This document shows positions 61,384-61,474 of a stretch of 61,474 bases of DNA, one piece after another. Under the pieces are notes generated by a model that saw only the letters and a list, made by a program, of their open reading frames with translations, made no database searches and was not told the origin of the DNA. How positions within the stretch are numbered: position 1 is the first letter of the stretch; every line of letters begins with the position of its first letter. The position numbers were made by a program, and so were the translations under genes. Source of the DNA: Bacillus sp. J33 (GTDB lineage: Bacteria > Bacillota > Bacilli > Bacillales > Cytobacillaceae); the NCBI RefSeq assembly GCF_000518885.1, contig NZ_JAEL01000020.1, positions 1-61,474 of the forward strand. Direction: 5' to 3'.

Positions 61384-61474
61384 ATTAACTTTTATAAACT
61401 ATCAAGAACAACTCATTCGAACATTGCTTACTTTATTGATTGGTAAAAGCATGTTCGTTAAACCTACTGAACAG
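61358..61474 (+). CDS. Probable transposase, N-terminal part (3' cut by window edge)
   Basis: A TTG preceded by GGAAGTG opens a 39-codon frame that runs off the window (LYPQIITYLLTFINYQEQLI ... KSMFVKPTEQ). The helical, Leu/Ile-rich start is like the N-terminus of some DDE transposases of Firmicutes, and its place at a contig edge suits a multicopy IS. The family cannot be fixed from this much sequence. Confidence 0.4.
   Translation, partial: MYPQIITYLLTFINYQEQLIRTLLTLLIGKSMFVKPTEQ

Noticed and set aside
1-61474. tRNA, rRNA or prophage genes
   Set aside because: None was recognised on either strand.

Overview
The window reads as a chromosomal contig from an AT-rich Bacillaceae bacterium of the Bacillus/Cytobacillus type. 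The evidence is the close kinship of many products to Bacillus proteins (CysJI with CysL, AprX, TrhO, YwhH, YoaE, MhqD, DUF3231, CBO0543 and DUF4083 families), strong GGAGG-type ribosome-binding sites, many TTG and GTG starts, and a T-box leader. The genus is inferred, not proven. No rRNA, tRNA, CRISPR array or prophage was found. The window starts inside an IS3-family transposase and ends in what looks like another transposase, so both edges probably lie in repeats.

Layout. 1-9.5 kb: IS end, an HhH protein with a SWIM/SNF2 helicase, small membrane proteins, a LysE exporter, the tRNA hydroxylase TrhO, and a nucleoside hydrolase/DUF2332/phosphatase cluster. 9.5-13.7 kb: two tiny genes, a class V aminotransferase, a secreted M14 carboxypeptidase and a broken NERD-domain gene. 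14-19 kb: assimilatory sulfite reductase cysJI, divergent from its likely LysR activator cysL. 19-28 kb: an M20 amidohydrolase, an alpha/beta hydrolase, YwhH, a FUSC-type transporter, an SDR enzyme, an acetamidase remnant, a Cas4/AddB-like Fe-S protein behind two Fur boxes, and a YoaE-type molybdoenzyme. 28.4-36.6 kb: a complete malonate-utilisation locus, gntR-mdcH-A-B-C-DE-G, divergent from the malonate transporter madLM. 37-51 kb: Nudix proteins, two DUF3231 paralogues, a damaged YitT gene, a ZIP transporter, a methyltransferase, an MhqD/MarR/alcohol dehydrogenase group and modAB. 51-61 kb: acetyltransferases, two convergent corA genes, a T-box-controlled brnQ, aprX, and a cluster of VOC, toroid-fold and GNAT genes.

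How the genes fit together. MadLM imports malonate and MdcACDE decarboxylates it on an acyl-carrier subunit. MdcB and MdcG make and attach the prosthetic group, and MdcH charges it. One GntR protein probably controls both arms through two related operators placed just downstream of two facing sigma-A promoters. MdcD and MdcE are fused.

The most striking signal is the leader of the first corA gene (52735-52900). It contains a 44-codon ORF with a good ribosome-binding site and an Glu-Pro-Asp-Pro motif like that of the enterobacterial MgtL Mg2+-sensing peptide. A 10-bp long-range stem lies over its start region. Its stop codon falls in the loop of a terminator hairpin whose 3' arm is the corA ribosome-binding site. 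This suggests translation-coupled Mg2+ sensing in a Gram-positive corA. Other points worth follow-up are a 21-bp repeat array present twice, a dispersed repeat family of about 200 bp present three times, and several frameshifted or decayed genes.
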